A DNA stretch of 64,000 nucleotides from Streptantibioticus rubrisoli (GCF_024436055.1 NZ_JANFNH010000025.1:1-64000), one strand, 5' to 3'; positions 24,738 through 41,568 are shown, counted from the first letter of the stretch. Made by a program: numbers and translations. Notes: generated from the sequence alone by a model not told the origin.

Positions 24738-25751
24738 TTACGACGCCAGCCATTCCTTGATGCCGGACAGTAGGCGCTCCTGGGTCTCCCGAGGGGCCCG
24801 GGAGGCGCGTACCGACTGGCTTGCCAGGTCGGCGAGTTGCTCGTCGGTGAAACCGTGCGCGGTGCGGGCGAGTTCGTACTGGGCGGCCAGCCGGGAGCCG
24901 AACAGCAGCGGGTCGTCCGCGCCGAGCGCTATCGGCACGCCCGCCTCGTACAGCGTCCGCAGCGGTACGTCCTGCGGACGCTCGTAGACGCCCAGCGCCA
25001 CGTTGGACGCCGGGCACACCTCGCAAGTGATCTCCCGTTCCGCCAACTTGGCCAGCAGCCGGGGGTCCTCGGCGGCCCGTACCCCGTGGCCGATGCGCTC
25101 GGCGTGCAGGTCGTCCAGGCAGTCCCGCACGCTGTGCGGGCCCGACAACTCACCGCCGTGCGGCGCCGCCAGCAGTCCACCGTCCCGTGCGATGGCGAAG
25201 GCGCGGTCGAAGTCCCTTGCCAGGCCGCGCCGTTCGTCGTTGCTCAGCCCGAAGCCGACCACCCCCCGGTCCGCGTAGCGCACCGCGAGGCGGGCCAGGG
25301 TGCGGGCGTCCAGCGGGTGCTTCGTACGGTTGGCGGCGACCACCACCGCCATGCCCAGACCGGTCTCCCGGGAGGCGGTCTCCACCGCGTCCAGGATGAT
25401 CTCCAGCGCCGGGATCAGCCCACCCAGCCGCGGGGCGTACGAGGTGGGGTCGACCTGGATCTCCAGCCAGCCCGAGCCGTCGCGCACGTCCTCCTCGGCG
25501 GCCTCGCGGACCAGTCGCTGGATGTCCCCGGGGGCGCGCAGCACGGAGCGCGCGATGTCGTACAGCCGCTGGAAGCGGAACCAGCCGCGCTCGTCGGTGG
25601 CGCGCAGCTTGGGCGGCTCCGCGGCGGTGAGGGCTTCCGGGAGGTGGACGCCGTACTTGTCGGCCAGCTCCAGCAGGGTGGTGGGGCGCATGGAGCCGGT
25701 GAAGTGGAGATGGAGGTGGGCCTTGGGGAGCTGGGTTACGTCGCGCGCCAT
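24738..25751 (-). CDS. add: Adenosine deaminase
   Basis: A 337-residue adenosine/adenine deaminase of the zinc amidohydrolase fold. Metal and catalytic motifs are visible: KAHLHLHFTGSMRPTTL near the N-terminus, a second His in AAPHGGELSG with the catalytic Glu, HGVRA, and the ALGADDPLLF block with the metal Asp. It would convert adenosine to inosine in purine salvage. The start is the ATG giving MARDVTQLPKAHLHLH; an upstream extension is basic and untypical. Confidence 0.9.
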   Translation of the reverse strand: MARDVTQLPKAHLHLHFTGSMRPTTLLELADKYGVHLPEALTAAEPPKLRATDERGWFRFQRLYDIARSVLRAPGDIQRLVREAAEEDVRDGSGWLEIQVDPTSYAPRLGGLIPALEIILDAVETASRETGLGMAVVVAANRTKHPLDARTLARLAVRYADRGVVGFGLSNDERRGLARDFDRAFAIARDGGLLAAPHGGELSGPHSVRDCLDDLHAERIGHGVRAAEDPRLLAKLAEREITCEVCPASNVALGVYERPQDVPLRTLYEAGVPIALGADDPLLFGSRLAAQYELARTAHGFTDEQLADLASQSVRASRAPRETQERLLSGIKEWLAS

Positions 25752-25804
25752 TCCCAGATCTTGCCGTAGCGACTCCCGCTTGGGGAACCTTTTTGGGGAT
25801 TTCC

Positions 25805-25850
25805 GGGGGCTTCGCCCCCGTGCCCCCGGGCCGGTGCGGCCCGGGGGCAC
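25805..25850 (-). terminator. Double hairpin between aspC and add
   Basis: A perfect 13-bp stem (GTGCCCCCGGGCC, loop GGTGC) at 25820-25850, followed on the minus strand by a smaller GGGGGC-TTC-GCCCCC hairpin at 25805-25819. It probably terminates aspC transcripts. Confidence 0.75.
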
Positions 25851-25878
25851 AACGGGGGAACGGCTGCCCGCGACCTGA

Positions 25879-27123
25879 TCAGGCGCGGGCCTCGGCGAGC
25901 AGCTTCTGGACGCGGGAGATGCCCTCCACCAGGTCCTCGTCGCCCAGGGCGTAGGACAGGCGCAGGTAGCCGGGGGTGCCGAAGGCCTCGCCGGGGACGA
26001 CCGCGACCTCGACCTCCTCCAGGATCAGCGCCGCCAGTTCGACCGAGGTCTGCGGCCGCCTGCCGCGGATCTCCTTGCCGAGCAGGCCCTTGACCGACGG
26101 GTACGCGTAGAACGCGCCCTCCGGCTCGGGGCACAGCACGCCGTCGATCTCGTTGAGCATCCGCACCATCGTCCGGCGCCGCCGGTCGAAGGCCTCGCGC
26201 ATCTTCGCGACCGCGTCCAGGTCACCGGAGACCGCCGCCAGCGCCGCGACCTGGGCGATGTTGGACACGTTCGAGGTGGCGTGCGACTGCAGGTTGGTCG
26301 CGGCCTTGACGACGTCCTTCGGGCCGATCAGCCAGCCGACCCGCCAGCCGGTCATCGCGTAGGTCTTGGCGACACCGTTGACCACGATGCACTTGTCCCG
26401 CAGCTGGGGGACGACCACCGGCAGCGACGAGAAGGTGGCCTCGCCGTACACCAGGTGCTCGTAGATCTCGTCGGTGAGGACCCACAGGCCCTTCTCGGCG
26501 GCCCAGCGGCCGATCTCCTCGACCTGCTCACGCGAGTAGACCGCGCCGGTCGGGTTCGACGGGGAGACGAACAGCAGGACCTTGGTGTTCGGGGTGCGGG
26601 CCGCCTCAAGCTGCTCCACGGTGACCCGGTAGCCGGTGGTCTCGTCGGCCACGACCTCCACCGGAACGCCGCCGGACAGCCGGATCGACTCCGGGTAGGT
26701 GGTCCAGTACGGCGTCGGGACGATCACCTCGTCGCCCGGGTCCAGGATCGCGGCGAACGCCTGGTAGATCGCCTGCTTGCCGCCGTTGGTCACCAGCACC
26801 TGGGAGGCGTCGACCTCGTAGCCGGAGTCACGCAGGGTCTTGGCGGCGATGGCCTGCTTGAGCTCGGGCAGGCCGCCGGCGGGGCTGTAGCGGTGGTACT
26901 TGGGGTCGTGGCAGGCCTTGGCCGCCGCCTCGACGATGTAGTCGGGCGTCGGGAAGTCCGGCTCGCCCGCGCCGAAGCCGATGACCGGGCGTCCGGCGGC
27001 CTTGAGCGCCTTCGCCTTGGCGTCCACGGCGAGGGTCGCGGACTCGGAGATCGCGCCGATGCGGGCCGAGACCCGTCGGTCGGTGGGAGACGTTTCGGGG
27101 GAAGTTGCGGTCATGGCTGCCAT
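25879..27123 (-). CDS. aspC: Pyridoxal-phosphate aspartate aminotransferase (class I, Ib subgroup)
   Basis: A 414-residue aminotransferase that would exchange amino groups between aspartate and 2-oxoglutarate. The family blocks are [52 protein letters not shown] and the PLP-lysine segment [16 protein letters not shown]. The C-terminus has [12 protein letters not shown] with the substrate-binding Arg. The open frame extends to 27300, but homology starts only after the ATGs at 27123 and 27114; I give the first, and the second is equally possible. Neither has a clear ribosome site. It is divergent from the tRNA-Trp/secE region. Confidence 0.9.
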   Translation of the reverse strand: MAAMTATSPETSPTDRRVSARIGAISESATLAVDAKAKALKAAGRPVIGFGAGEPDFPTPDYIVEAAAKACHDPKYHRYSPAGGLPELKQAIAAKTLRDSGYEVDASQVLVTNGGKQAIYQAFAAILDPGDEVIVPTPYWTTYPESIRLSGGVPVEVVADETTGYRVTVEQLEAARTPNTKVLLFVSPSNPTGAVYSREQVEEIGRWAAEKGLWVLTDEIYEHLVYGEATFSSLPVVVPQLRDKCIVVNGVAKTYAMTGWRVGWLIGPKDVVKAATNLQSHATSNVSNIAQVAALAAVSGDLDAVAKMREAFDRRRRTMVRMLNEIDGVLCPEPEGAFYAYPSVKGLLGKEIRGRRPQTSVELAALILEEVEVAVVPGEAFGTPGYLRLSYALGDEDLVEGISRVQKLLAEARA

Positions 27124-27323
27124 CGTCGCAGACCGGTGCCGGAGGTGGCACGGTGGTTTGTGGATGGTCTCGTCGACTCGTGGGACGGCGGTGTCCACGG
27201 TGGCCGGAACGACCCGCTCGGCCTTGCTCGTTCGACGGCTGGGCCCTGAACACGTACACTCATCCCTCGTGACCTCCGAGGGCAGCCCCGGGCCGCGCAC
27301 TCTGTGCGGTGGTTCGGGTGCGG

Positions 27324-27329
27324 TACGTT
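27324..27329 (+). promoter_or_regulatory. Possible -10 for tRNA-Trp
   Basis: TACGTT lies about 12 bases before the tRNA. A further TTCGAC-N18-TACACT pair at 27231-27260 is an alternative or additional promoter. Confidence 0.35.
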
Positions 27330-27340
27330 GGGGGAACCAA

Positions 27341-27413
27341 AGGGTCGTAGCTCAATTGGTAGAGCACTGGTCTCCAAAACCAGCGGTTGGGGGTTCAAGT
27401 CCCTCCGGCCCTG
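27341..27413 (+). tRNA. tRNA-Trp (anticodon CCA)
   Basis: A 73-base cloverleaf. The acceptor stem AGGGTCG pairs with CGGCCCT (one G-T pair), the anticodon stem CTGGT/ACCAG encloses loop CTCCAAA giving CCA, and the T-arm is GGGTTCAAGTCCC. It lies about 100 bases upstream of secE, the usual actinobacterial arrangement. Confidence 0.96.
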
Positions 27414-27516
27414 CTACACGCATTCGCCACCAGGGTGCGTGCGCGTACGTACGTAACAACGCACCTGGCCGGGCCGGACGCGGCACCGGCCATGACCCGG
27501 ATTCAGGTGAGGACGA

Positions 27517-27831
27517 GTGACGGAAGCCATTGGCTCCACTGGCTCCACCGCGACGCCTGAAAGTGGTCGGTCCACCGAAGCCACCGAAGGCGCTCTGGAC
27601 TCGCAGGCGAAGAAGAAGCGCGGCGGCAAGCGCGGCAAGAAGGGCCCCTTCGCGCGCATGGGCCTGTTCTACCGGCAGATCGTCGCCGAGCTGCGCAAGG
27701 TGGTCTGGCCCAACCGCAACGACCTCATGTCGTACACCACTGTGGTGATCGCCTTCGTTGCTGTGATGATCGGCATCGTGACTGTGATTGACTGGGGATT
27801 TACCGAGCTCGTTAAGTACGTCTTCGGTTAA
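27517..27831 (+). CDS. secE: Preprotein translocase subunit SecE
   Basis: A 104-residue SecE. A hydrophilic Ser/Thr/Lys-rich N-terminal extension of about 45 residues precedes the conserved FYRQIVAELRKVVWPNRNDLMSYT amphipathic helix and a single C-terminal membrane helix (VVIAFVAVMIGIVTVIDWGF). It clamps SecY in the translocon. The GTG start has GTGAGG upstream. nusG follows after 77 bases. Confidence 0.95.
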   Translation: MTEAIGSTGSTATPESGRSTEATEGALDSQAKKKRGGKRGKKGPFARMGLFYRQIVAELRKVVWPNRNDLMSYTTVVIAFVAVMIGIVTVIDWGFTELVKYVFG

Positions 27832-27845
27832 CAACCCCCGCGAAG

Positions 27846-27864
27846 GGCGCCCGAGCGGGGCGCC
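27846..27864 (+). terminator. Hairpin between secE and nusG
   Basis: GGCGCCC-GAGCG-GGGCGCC, a 7-bp stem just after secE. With no T tract it may only attenuate, or protect the 3' end, rather than fully terminate. Confidence 0.5.
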
Positions 27865-27908
27865 TGTTCGCATGTTCAACCCCTTGAAGTCAGGAAGAAG
27901 CAGCCATC

Positions 27909-28784
27909 GTGTCTGACCCGAACCTGTACGACGCCGATGAGACCGCAGCGGCGGCGGAGGCCGACGTTGACGCTGCCGTTTCGGCCGAGGTCGAGGGCGA
28001 CGACACCGAACGCGAGATCGTCGAGGGAGTCGACCAGACCGACGAGCTCGACGCCGAGGACGCGGTCGCCGGTGTGCCCGCCGAAGAGGCCGCGCTGCAC
28101 GAGGTCGCCGACGAGGAGTCCGCTGCCGACGAGGAGTCCGCTGAGGCGGCCTCCGAGCCCGCCGAGGAGCCCGTCGACCCGGTCGCCGCGTTCCGTGAGG
28201 AGCTCCGCAGCCAGCCCGGCGAGTGGTACGTGATCCACACCTACGCCGGCTACGAGAACCGCGTGAAGTCCAACCTGGAGCAGCGCGCCGTCTCGCTGAA
28301 CGTTGAGGACTACATCTACCAGGCCGAGGTGCCGCAGGAAGAGGTAGTCCAGATCAAGAACGGCGACCGCCGTACCGTGAAGCAGAACAAGCTCCCCGGT
28401 TACGTGCTGGTCCGCATGGATCTGACCAACGAGTCCTGGGGCGTCGTCCGCAACACCCCGGGTGTCACCGGCTTCGTCGGCAACGCCTACGACCCGTACC
28501 CGCTGACCCTGGACGAGGTCGTCAAGATGCTCGCGCCGGAGGTCGAGGAGCAGGCCGCCGCGACCGCCGAGGGCGGCGAGGCCGCGCCGAAGAAGAAGGT
28601 CGAGGTCCAGGTACTGGACTTCGAGGTCGGCGACTCCGTGACGGTGACCGACGGTCCGTTCGCCACCCTCCAGGCGACGATCAACGAGATCAACGCCGAC
28701 TCGAAGAAGGTCAAGGGCCTGGTCGAGATCTTCGGCCGGGAGACCCCGGTCGAGCTGTCCTTCGACCAGATCCAGAAGAACTGA
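27909..28784 (+). CDS. nusG: Transcription termination/antitermination factor NusG
   Basis: A 291-residue NusG. An actinobacteria-typical acidic N-terminal extension (residues 1 to about 95, Glu/Asp/Ala-rich) precedes the NGN domain ([41 protein letters not shown]) and a C-terminal KOW domain ([21 protein letters not shown]). It binds RNA polymerase and links it to Rho or the ribosome. The GTG start has AGGAAGAAG upstream. Confidence 0.96.
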   Translation: MSDPNLYDADETAAAAEADVDAAVSAEVEGDDTEREIVEGVDQTDELDAEDAVAGVPAEEAALHEVADEESAADEESAEAASEPAEEPVDPVAAFREELRSQPGEWYVIHTYAGYENRVKSNLEQRAVSLNVEDYIYQAEVPQEEVVQIKNGDRRTVKQNKLPGYVLVRMDLTNESWGVVRNTPGVTGFVGNAYDPYPLTLDEVVKMLAPEVEEQAAATAEGGEAAPKKKVEVQVLDFEVGDSVTVTDGPFATLQATINEINADSKKVKGLVEIFGRETPVELSFDQIQKN

Positions 28785-28820
28785 GACAGGGGCGCGCGGG
28801 GGTTCACTGACCCATGCCCG

Positions 28821-28855
28821 TTGGGGCTCGAGGCTGTGCCTCGGGCCCCAATTTC
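28821..28855 (+). terminator. Terminator after nusG
   Basis: A 13-bp stem TTGGGGCTCGAGG with CCTCGGGCCCCAA (one U-G pair), loop CTGTG, followed by TTTCC. rplK therefore probably has its own promoter. Confidence 0.75.
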
Positions 28856-28889
28856 CTGTTTCGCCGGGCTACCCGTTATCGTGGCTCGG

Positions 28890-28909
28890 TATGCCTGTCA
28901 GCAGGCATA
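28890..28909 (+). promoter_or_regulatory. Leader hairpin upstream of rplK
   Basis: A perfect TATGCCTG-TCAG-CAGGCATA inverted repeat about 30 bases before the rplK start. It could be an RNA hairpin in the leader or an operator; position favours the former. Confidence 0.45.
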
Positions 28910-28940
28910 AACACTCTCGACTAGGACCCGGAGAGAGCAG

Positions 28941-29375
28941 ATGCCTCCCAAGAAGAAGAAGGTCACGGGGCTGATCAAGCTCCAGATCCAGGCTGGTGCG
29001 GCCAACCCGGCTCCGCCGGTCGGCCCGGCGCTGGGTCAGCACGGCGTCAACATCATGGAGTTCTGCAAGGCCTACAACGCCGCGACCGAGTCGCAGCGCG
29101 GCATGGTCGTGCCGGTGGAGATCACGGTCTACGAGGACCGTTCCTTCACCTTCGTCACCAAGACTCCGCCGGCCGCCAAGCTGATCCTGAAGGCCGCGGG
29201 CGTGGACAAGGGGTCCGGCGAGCCGCACAAGACCAAGGTCGCGAAGATCACCCGCGCCCAGGTCCGCGAGATCGCCACCACCAAGATGCCCGACCTGAAC
29301 GCCAACGACCTGGACGCCGCCGAGAAGATCATCGCCGGCACCGCCCGTTCCATGGGCGTCACGGTGGAGGGCTGA
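28941..29375 (+). CDS. rplK: 50S ribosomal protein L11
   Basis: A 144-residue L11 of standard length: the proline-rich N-terminal domain with [30 protein letters not shown], and the rRNA-binding C-terminal domain [20 protein letters not shown]. It forms the GTPase-associated centre of the large subunit and is required for stringent-response sensing by RelA. GGAGAGAGC precedes the ATG. rplA follows after 168 bases. Confidence 0.97.
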   Translation: MPPKKKKVTGLIKLQIQAGAANPAPPVGPALGQHGVNIMEFCKAYNAATESQRGMVVPVEITVYEDRSFTFVTKTPPAAKLILKAAGVDKGSGEPHKTKVAKITRAQVREIATTKMPDLNANDLDAAEKIIAGTARSMGVTVEG

Positions 29376-29543
29376 CGCACGAGCTCGCGTAGTGGCCGAC
29401 CGAGCGAAGCGAGGTCGTCCGCGCAGCGAGTGAGCAGGAAGCCCGAGCATCAAAAGGCGCGGGCTGACGGCCACCCCCAGGTCTTCCGTGGAAGGGCCAG
29501 CGCTGGCCCGTACCACGACTCCCATTAACTCGTAGGAGCAGCA

Positions 29544-30260
29544 GTGAAGCGCAGCAAGAACCTCAAGGCTGCGGACGCCAAGATCGACCGGGAGCGGCTC
29601 TACGCCCCGCTCGAGGCCGTCCGTCTCGCCAAGGAGACCTCGACCACCAAGTTCGACGCGACCGTCGAGATCGCCATGCGCCTGGGCGTTGACCCGCGCA
29701 AGGCCGACCAGATGGTCCGTGGCACCGTGAACCTTCCGCACGGTACCGGTAAGACCGCCCGGGTCCTGGTCTTCGCGACCGGTGACCGCGCGGAGGCCGC
29801 GCGTGCCGCGGGCGCCGACATCGTCGGTGCCGACGAACTGATCGACGAGGTCGCCAAGGGCCGCCTGGACTTCGACGCCGTCGTCGCCACCCCGGACCTG
29901 ATGGGCAAGGTCGGCCGCCTGGGCCGGGTGCTCGGTCCGCGTGGTCTGATGCCGAACCCGAAGACCGGCACCGTGACGCCGGACGTGGCCAAGGCCGTGA
30001 CCGACATCAAGGGCGGCAAGATCGAGTTCCGCGTCGACAAGCACTCGAACCTGCACTTCATCATCGGCAAGGTTTCCTTCGATGAGCAGAAGCTGGTCGA
30101 GAACTACGGCGCGGCGCTGGAGGAGATCCTCCGGCTGAAGCCGTCCGCCGCCAAGGGTCGCTACATCAAGAAGGCCGCCATCACCACCACGATGGGCCCC
30201 GGCATCCAGATCGACCCGAACCGCACCCGCAACCTCCTCGTCGAGGAAGAGGCCGTCTGA
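29544..30260 (+). CDS. rplA: 50S ribosomal protein L1
   Basis: A 238-residue L1 with the signature [20 protein letters not shown] and the two-domain arrangement. It binds the L1 stalk of 23S rRNA and represses its own mRNA in many bacteria. The GTG start follows AGGAGCAGCA. The 168-base gap before it is long for an rplK-rplA operon and might hold an L1-binding leader, but I could not identify the structure by eye. Confidence 0.97.
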   Translation: MKRSKNLKAADAKIDRERLYAPLEAVRLAKETSTTKFDATVEIAMRLGVDPRKADQMVRGTVNLPHGTGKTARVLVFATGDRAEAARAAGADIVGADELIDEVAKGRLDFDAVVATPDLMGKVGRLGRVLGPRGLMPNPKTGTVTPDVAKAVTDIKGGKIEFRVDKHSNLHFIIGKVSFDEQKLVENYGAALEEILRLKPSAAKGRYIKKAAITTTMGPGIQIDPNRTRNLLVEEEAV

Positions 30261-30279
30261 GCCTGCGGCGCGCCGCTTT

Positions 30280-30324
30280 CCGGACCCCCGGCCACCCGTT
30301 CACCACGGGTGACCGGGGGTCCGG
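30280..30324 (+). terminator. Strong terminator after rplA
   Basis: A long hairpin: CCGGACCCCCGG pairs with CCGGGGGTCCGG, and an inner ACCCGT pairs with ACGGGT. Confidence 0.85.
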
Positions 30325-30408
30325 CCGTCTTGTCAGGGGCATGCGCTAGCGTTCTTCCTCGCACATCGATCATGGGGGAGAAGCGGGAGCAGTACCCAAC
30401 TACGCAAG

Positions 30409-31281
30409 GTGGCCGTGGCGGTCGCCGTCATCGCCGCGCTGGGCACGGTCTCGGCCTGCGGCGGCGGTAAGTCGTCCACCGGCGCCAAGCAGTCCGGCGC
30501 GCCGTCCGCCGGGCAGCAGCCGGTGGTGGGCTCGGCGATCAGCGCCCTGCTGAAGGTCAAGAGCAGCACGGACCAGGCGAAGTCCGCCAAGGTGGACGAG
30601 GACAGCACCATGGGTGCCATGGGCACCATGCACTTCTCGGGCGCGCTCGACTGGTCGGACGGGATGCAGGGCGACCTGTTGCTCACCTCGTCCGGTTCCT
30701 CGTCGCTTGCCGGAGCGATGGGCATCACCGAGTACCGCTACGCCAAGGACGCGATGTACTCGCACTTCGGTGACCAGATGGCGCAGTCCATGGGCGGCAA
30801 GCACTGGATGAAGTACAGCTACGACCAGCTGGACAAGCAGGGGCCCGCGGGCAAGGCGATGCACCAGCAGATCAACAACGGCAACCCGAACCAGACAGTC
30901 GAGATGCTGATCGCCAGCGGTGACGTCAAGGTCGTCGGCAAGGAGAACGTAAAGGGCGTCGACGCCACGCACTACTCGGGCACCGTGGACGTGGCCAAGC
31001 TCACCACGCAGACCACCCCGGGCCTGAGCCAGGCCGACCAGGACCAGCTCAAGCAGCAGATGTCCGCGGCCGGGATCACCACTGACCAGATCGACATCTG
31101 GGTCAACGGTGACAACCTGATGGTCAAGAAGACCGAGCAGATGCACTCCGCCAAGGGCGAAATCAAGCAGACCGTCTACTACTCGGACTACGGGACGACG
31201 GTGACTGTCACGCCGCCCCCGGCCGCCGACACCACCGACGCGTCGGCAGCGCTCTCCGGCGGCATGCCCAAGCAGGGCTGA
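30409..31281 (+). CDS. Lipoprotein between rplA and rplJ (LppX/LolA-like)
   Basis: A 290-residue exported lipoprotein. A hydrophobic signal segment ends in the lipobox VSAC, with the lipidated Cys at residue 17 of this frame. The mature part resembles LppX/LprG-type lipid-binding lipoproteins (SSTDQAKSAKV, MHFSGALDWSDGM, VKGVDATHYSGTVD). The start is uncertain: the first in-frame GTG is 30409, only a few codons before the hydrophobic core, and a GGGAG site lies about 20 bases upstream with no start codon at normal spacing. A Streptomyces lipoprotein at this position is common. Confidence 0.72.
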   Translation: MAVAVAVIAALGTVSACGGGKSSTGAKQSGAPSAGQQPVVGSAISALLKVKSSTDQAKSAKVDEDSTMGAMGTMHFSGALDWSDGMQGDLLLTSSGSSSLAGAMGITEYRYAKDAMYSHFGDQMAQSMGGKHWMKYSYDQLDKQGPAGKAMHQQINNGNPNQTVEMLIASGDVKVVGKENVKGVDATHYSGTVDVAKLTTQTTPGLSQADQDQLKQQMSAAGITTDQIDIWVNGDNLMVKKTEQMHSAKGEIKQTVYYSDYGTTVTVTPPPAADTTDASAALSGGMPKQG

Positions 31282-31298
31282 GGCCGCCCGCGTGCCCT

Positions 31299-31323
31299 GC
31301 CGGGAGGCGATTTGCCTCCCGGC
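31299..31323 (+). terminator. Terminator after the lipoprotein gene
   Basis: A perfect 10-bp stem GCCGGGAGGC/GCCTCCCGGC with loop GATTT. It overlaps the -35 of the next promoter. Confidence 0.75.
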
Positions 31324-31341
31324 GAGACCGTCGCGTACTCT
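31312..31341 (+). promoter_or_regulatory. rplJL promoter
   Basis: TTGCCT-N18-TACTCT, a good vegetative (HrdB-type) promoter, with the start expected near 31348, which fits an L10 leader of about 215 bases. Confidence 0.6.
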
Positions 31342-31344
31342 CAC

Positions 31345-31563
31345 TCAGAAGCCAGAGACCGCTGGTCGTCGCCGTGCCCATCTCCGGGTGTGGTGACCGA
31401 AGGATCCGCTAGATGCGGACGGCCCGCGCAGGTGTGTTTGAGGACCAGCTCCCGGATTCACGTCCGGTAGAGCCACGCCCCGTGCGCCCCTGCGCCGGGG
31501 CGTTTCGTACGTTCGAAGCCCCTTCCGAGCGGTCCGCAATCACCCGGAAGGAGGCCGAGGCTC
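31345..31563 (+). promoter_or_regulatory. L10 leader with attenuator, upstream of rplJ
   Basis: The 220-base untranslated region before rplJ is in the place of the widespread L10(L12)4-binding leader and contains several short pairings. It ends in a CGCCCC-TGCGCC-GGGGCG hairpin with TTT (31485-31505), shaped as an intrinsic attenuator. Excess L10-L7/L12 complex would bind and reduce expression. The class is assigned from position and general shape, not from a covariance search. Confidence 0.6.
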
Positions 31564-32094
31564 ATGGCGAGGCCCGACAAGGCTGCCGCGGTTGCCGAGC
31601 TGACGGACAAGTTCCGCAACTCCAACGCCGCTGTGCTCACCGAGTACACCGGTCTCACCGTGGCGCAGCTCAAGCAGCTGCGTCGTTCGCTCGGTGAGGA
31701 CGCCCAGTACAGCGTGGCCAAGAACACGCTGACCAAGATCGCGGCCAACGAGGCCGGGATCACCACGCTCGACGACCTGTTCAAGGGTTCGACGGCGATC
31801 ACTTTCGTTACCGGTGACCCGGTGACGTCGGCGAAGGCGCTGCGTGACTTCGCCAAGGACAACCCCGCGCTCGTGATCAAGGGCGGTGTCCTTGAGGGCA
31901 AGGCGCTGTCCGCCGACGAGATCAAGAAGCTCGCGGACCTTGAGTCCCGCGAGGTGCTGCTCAGCAAGCTGGCCGGTGCCATGAAGGGCAAGCAGTCCCA
32001 GGCTGCCTCGCTCTTCCAGGCTCTGCCGTCGAAGCTCGTCCGCACCGTGGACGCGCTGCGCGCCAAGCAGGCCGAGCAGGGCGGTGCCGAGTAA
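31564..32094 (+). CDS. rplJ: 50S ribosomal protein L10
   Basis: A 176-residue L10, base of the ribosomal stalk: it binds 23S rRNA through its N-terminal globular part ([30 protein letters not shown]) and L7/L12 dimers through its C-terminal helix. The ATG has GGAAGGAGG upstream. It is followed by rplL after 110 bases. Confidence 0.97.
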   Translation: MARPDKAAAVAELTDKFRNSNAAVLTEYTGLTVAQLKQLRRSLGEDAQYSVAKNTLTKIAANEAGITTLDDLFKGSTAITFVTGDPVTSAKALRDFAKDNPALVIKGGVLEGKALSADEIKKLADLESREVLLSKLAGAMKGKQSQAASLFQALPSKLVRTVDALRAKQAEQGGAE

Positions 32095-32204
32095 TTCGGC
32101 TCGCGCACTGACCAGCGCTACCTGAACGCGCCGGTCACAGCGGGCCGCACGCCCGCCGACATGTACATCCGGCACCTGCCGACTTAGTGGAAGGACCCGC
32201 CATC

Positions 32205-32594
32205 ATGGCGAAGCTGACCCAGGACGAGCTGCTCGCGCAGTTCGAGGAGATGACCCTCATCGAGCTCTCCGAGTTCGTGAAGGCCTTCGAGGAGAAGTTC
32301 GACGTCACCGCCGCCGCTGCCGCGCCGGTCGTCGTCGCCGGTGGCGCCGCCGCCGGTGGCGAGGCTGCCGCCGAGGAGGAGAAGGACGAGTTCGACGTCA
32401 TCCTCACCGGCGCTGGCGACAAGAAGATCCAGGTCATCAAGGTCGTGCGCGAGCTGACCTCGCTCGGCCTGAAGGAGGCCAAGGACCTGGTCGACGGCAC
32501 CCCGAAGCCGGTCCTGGAGAAGGTCAACAAGGAGCAGGCCGACAAGGCTGCCGAGTCCCTCAAGGCCGCTGGCGCCTCCGTCGAGGTCAAGTAA
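32205..32594 (+). CDS. rplL: 50S ribosomal protein L7/L12
   Basis: A 129-residue L7/L12: dimerisation N-terminus ([21 protein letters not shown]), an Ala/Gly/Val hinge, and the C-terminal factor-binding domain ([20 protein letters not shown]). It recruits EF-Tu and EF-G, which are both encoded later in the window. GGAAGG precedes the ATG at 32205; a longer in-frame extension is ignored. Confidence 0.97.
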   Translation: MAKLTQDELLAQFEEMTLIELSEFVKAFEEKFDVTAAAAAPVVVAGGAAAGGEAAAEEEKDEFDVILTGAGDKKIQVIKVVRELTSLGLKEAKDLVDGTPKPVLEKVNKEQADKAAESLKAAGASVEVK

Positions 32595-32645
32595 GGCCCT
32601 ACGCGGCACAGGCCGCGTGTGCCCCTTTCGAGGGGCTGTTCAGCC

Positions 32646-32679
32646 GCAGGGCGGTCACCCTTTCGGGTGGCCGCCCTGC
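32646..32679 (+). terminator. Terminator after rplL
   Basis: A 15-bp stem GCAGGGCGGTCACCC / GGGTGGCCGCCCTGC (one U-G pair) with loop TTTC. Confidence 0.82.
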
Positions 32680-33229
32680 GGTCTTCCGCTCCACGGCCAC
32701 CCGGTTCCGCGCCGTTGTCGGTGGACCCGGGTATGGTGATCTTCGCCGGTTCGCCGAGTCCCGCCGCGAGGGTCCGTCGCGGGGTCCGATGTGAGGATCT
32801 CCGAGGGGCGGGGGCCTTGACGAACCGGACGCAGCGCGCAATTCTCAGGACGCGTCGCGATGTCGGTCCGGGTGTCGAGGCATGGATCGCGGGCGATGCG
32901 GGAATGACTGAGGTCGAGCGCAGCACCCAGCAGGACCCACAGAGGATCCAGCAGGCAGGATCCACGGAATAGTGCCCGGCCGAGGCCGGGCCTATGGATG
33001 ACGAGGGGGAGAAGATTCGGTCTCCGAATCTCTGCTCTGGACATCAGTGTGCCGAGTGGCTACACTGACCCTTTGCGCTGCCTGTTAGCTGCCGCCTGGC
33101 CCGTCACCAGCGGCAAGCCCGAGTCTGAGCACCGACAAACGGAGATGTCCAAGACCAGGATGTCACCGGTGTGCCCAGGGGTGGACCGGTACGCGCGTAG
33201 TGAGTCCGAGCCCTCGGAAGGACCCCCTC
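32680..33229 (+). promoter_or_regulatory. rpoB upstream region and promoter
   Basis: About 550 bases without a gene. A near-consensus vegetative promoter TGGACA-N17-TACACT stands at 33038-33066, giving a leader of about 155 bases for rpoB. Further upstream are a GCCCGGCC-GA-GGCCGGGC hairpin (32974-32991) and a weaker TTGACG box (32817). The strong terminator behind rplL together with this promoter argues for rpoBC transcription separate from rplJL. Confidence 0.65.
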
Positions 33230-36715
<3,486 letters not shown>

Positions 36716-36720
36716 CGGGG

Positions 36721-36746
36721 GCCGGGGGCTCTGCGGAGCCCCCGGC
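36721..36746 (+). terminator. Hairpin between rpoB and rpoC
   Basis: A perfect 11-bp stem GCCGGGGGCTC-TGCG-GAGCCCCCGGC immediately after rpoB. As rpoC depends on readthrough, it is more likely an mRNA processing or stability element than a full terminator. Confidence 0.55.
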
Positions 36747-36810
36747 CGCCCTCCCCGGACCCGTCCAGACCATGTTTGACTTTCGACCCCGAAAGAGGGA
36801 TTGACGACCA

Positions 36811-40710
<3,900 letters not shown>

Positions 40711-40738
40711 CGTCGCCTCCAGGCGAGCATCGCACCGA

Positions 40739-40778
40739 GCGGCCGACCCCTCCGGGGGTCGGCCGCTCGGCCGTTTTG
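40739..40778 (+). terminator. Terminator after rpoC
   Basis: A 12-bp stem GCGGCCGACCCC / GGGGTCGGCCGC with loop TCCG, followed within 10 bases by TTTT. Confidence 0.85.
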
Positions 40779-40863
40779 CGGGCACCCGTTGCCCGGGCCT
40801 ACGTTTTCGGGCGGCCCATGGCACCCTGTGACGATCCAGTAAGCCCGTCGAGGGGGAATCGTG

Positions 40864-41529
40864 ATGATCCGCCGTCCTGTGATCCTGCTGTTCGGTGCCG
40901 CCGTGCTGCTGTCCGCCTGCTCAGGGCCCGCTCCGGAGAAGCACCGCACGGTCAGCTACGGGGTGCGCGATTCGGTGCGCAAGCTGGTCATCCAGGGCCA
41001 CACCGGGAACGTGAGAGTGACGGGCGGGGGCTCAACCGTCAGCGTCACCGAGAGACAGAACTACCAAAGCGCCCCCCCACACACCACCCACACCACCGCC
41101 GACGGCACGCTGACCCTGACCTACGACTGCCAGGACTGCGGCGTCGACTACGACGTGCGCGTGCCGACCGGTACGGCGGTCTCCGTCACCGCGAACACCG
41201 GCGACGTGACGATCAGCGCGATGGGCGGCCTGGTGACGGCCAGCACCGACACCGGATCGGTCACCGGGGACCGGCTGGCCAGCGGCCAGGCACACCTGAC
41301 GTCCGAGACCGGTGACGTACGGGCGACGTTCGACCACACCCCGTCCACCGTCTACGCCACCTCCCAGACCGGCAGCGTCCACGTCACCGTGCCGCGCGGC
41401 ACGCCGTACGCGGTGCAGGCCAGCGCCCAGACCGGCAAGGTCAGCGTCGACGTCACCCGGGACGACCACAGCCCGCACACCATCACGGCGAAGGCCGAGA
41501 CCGGGGACGTGACGGTCAGGGCGGTGTGA
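40864..41529 (+). CDS. DUF4097-like beta-helix lipoprotein
   Basis: A 221-residue lipoprotein: signal segment VILLFGAAVLLSAC with lipobox LSAC. The mature part is a repeating short-beta-strand pattern of the DUF4097 adhesin-like type (GNVRVTGGGSTVSVTERQ, SVTANTGDVTISAMGG, TGSVHVTVPRG, ETGDVTVRAV, with TGDV/TGSV/TGKV recurring about every 20 residues). The ATG at 40864 sits 7 bases after AGGGGG; the GTG just before is an alternative. It is expected on the outer face of the membrane; the function is unknown. Confidence 0.8.
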   Translation: MIRRPVILLFGAAVLLSACSGPAPEKHRTVSYGVRDSVRKLVIQGHTGNVRVTGGGSTVSVTERQNYQSAPPHTTHTTADGTLTLTYDCQDCGVDYDVRVPTGTAVSVTANTGDVTISAMGGLVTASTDTGSVTGDRLASGQAHLTSETGDVRATFDHTPSTVYATSQTGSVHVTVPRGTPYAVQASAQTGKVSVDVTRDDHSPHTITAKAETGDVTVRAV

Positions 41530-41568
41530 ACCGCCGCTGAGGCGCGGTGAGTTGCGGGAGCGGGCTGC

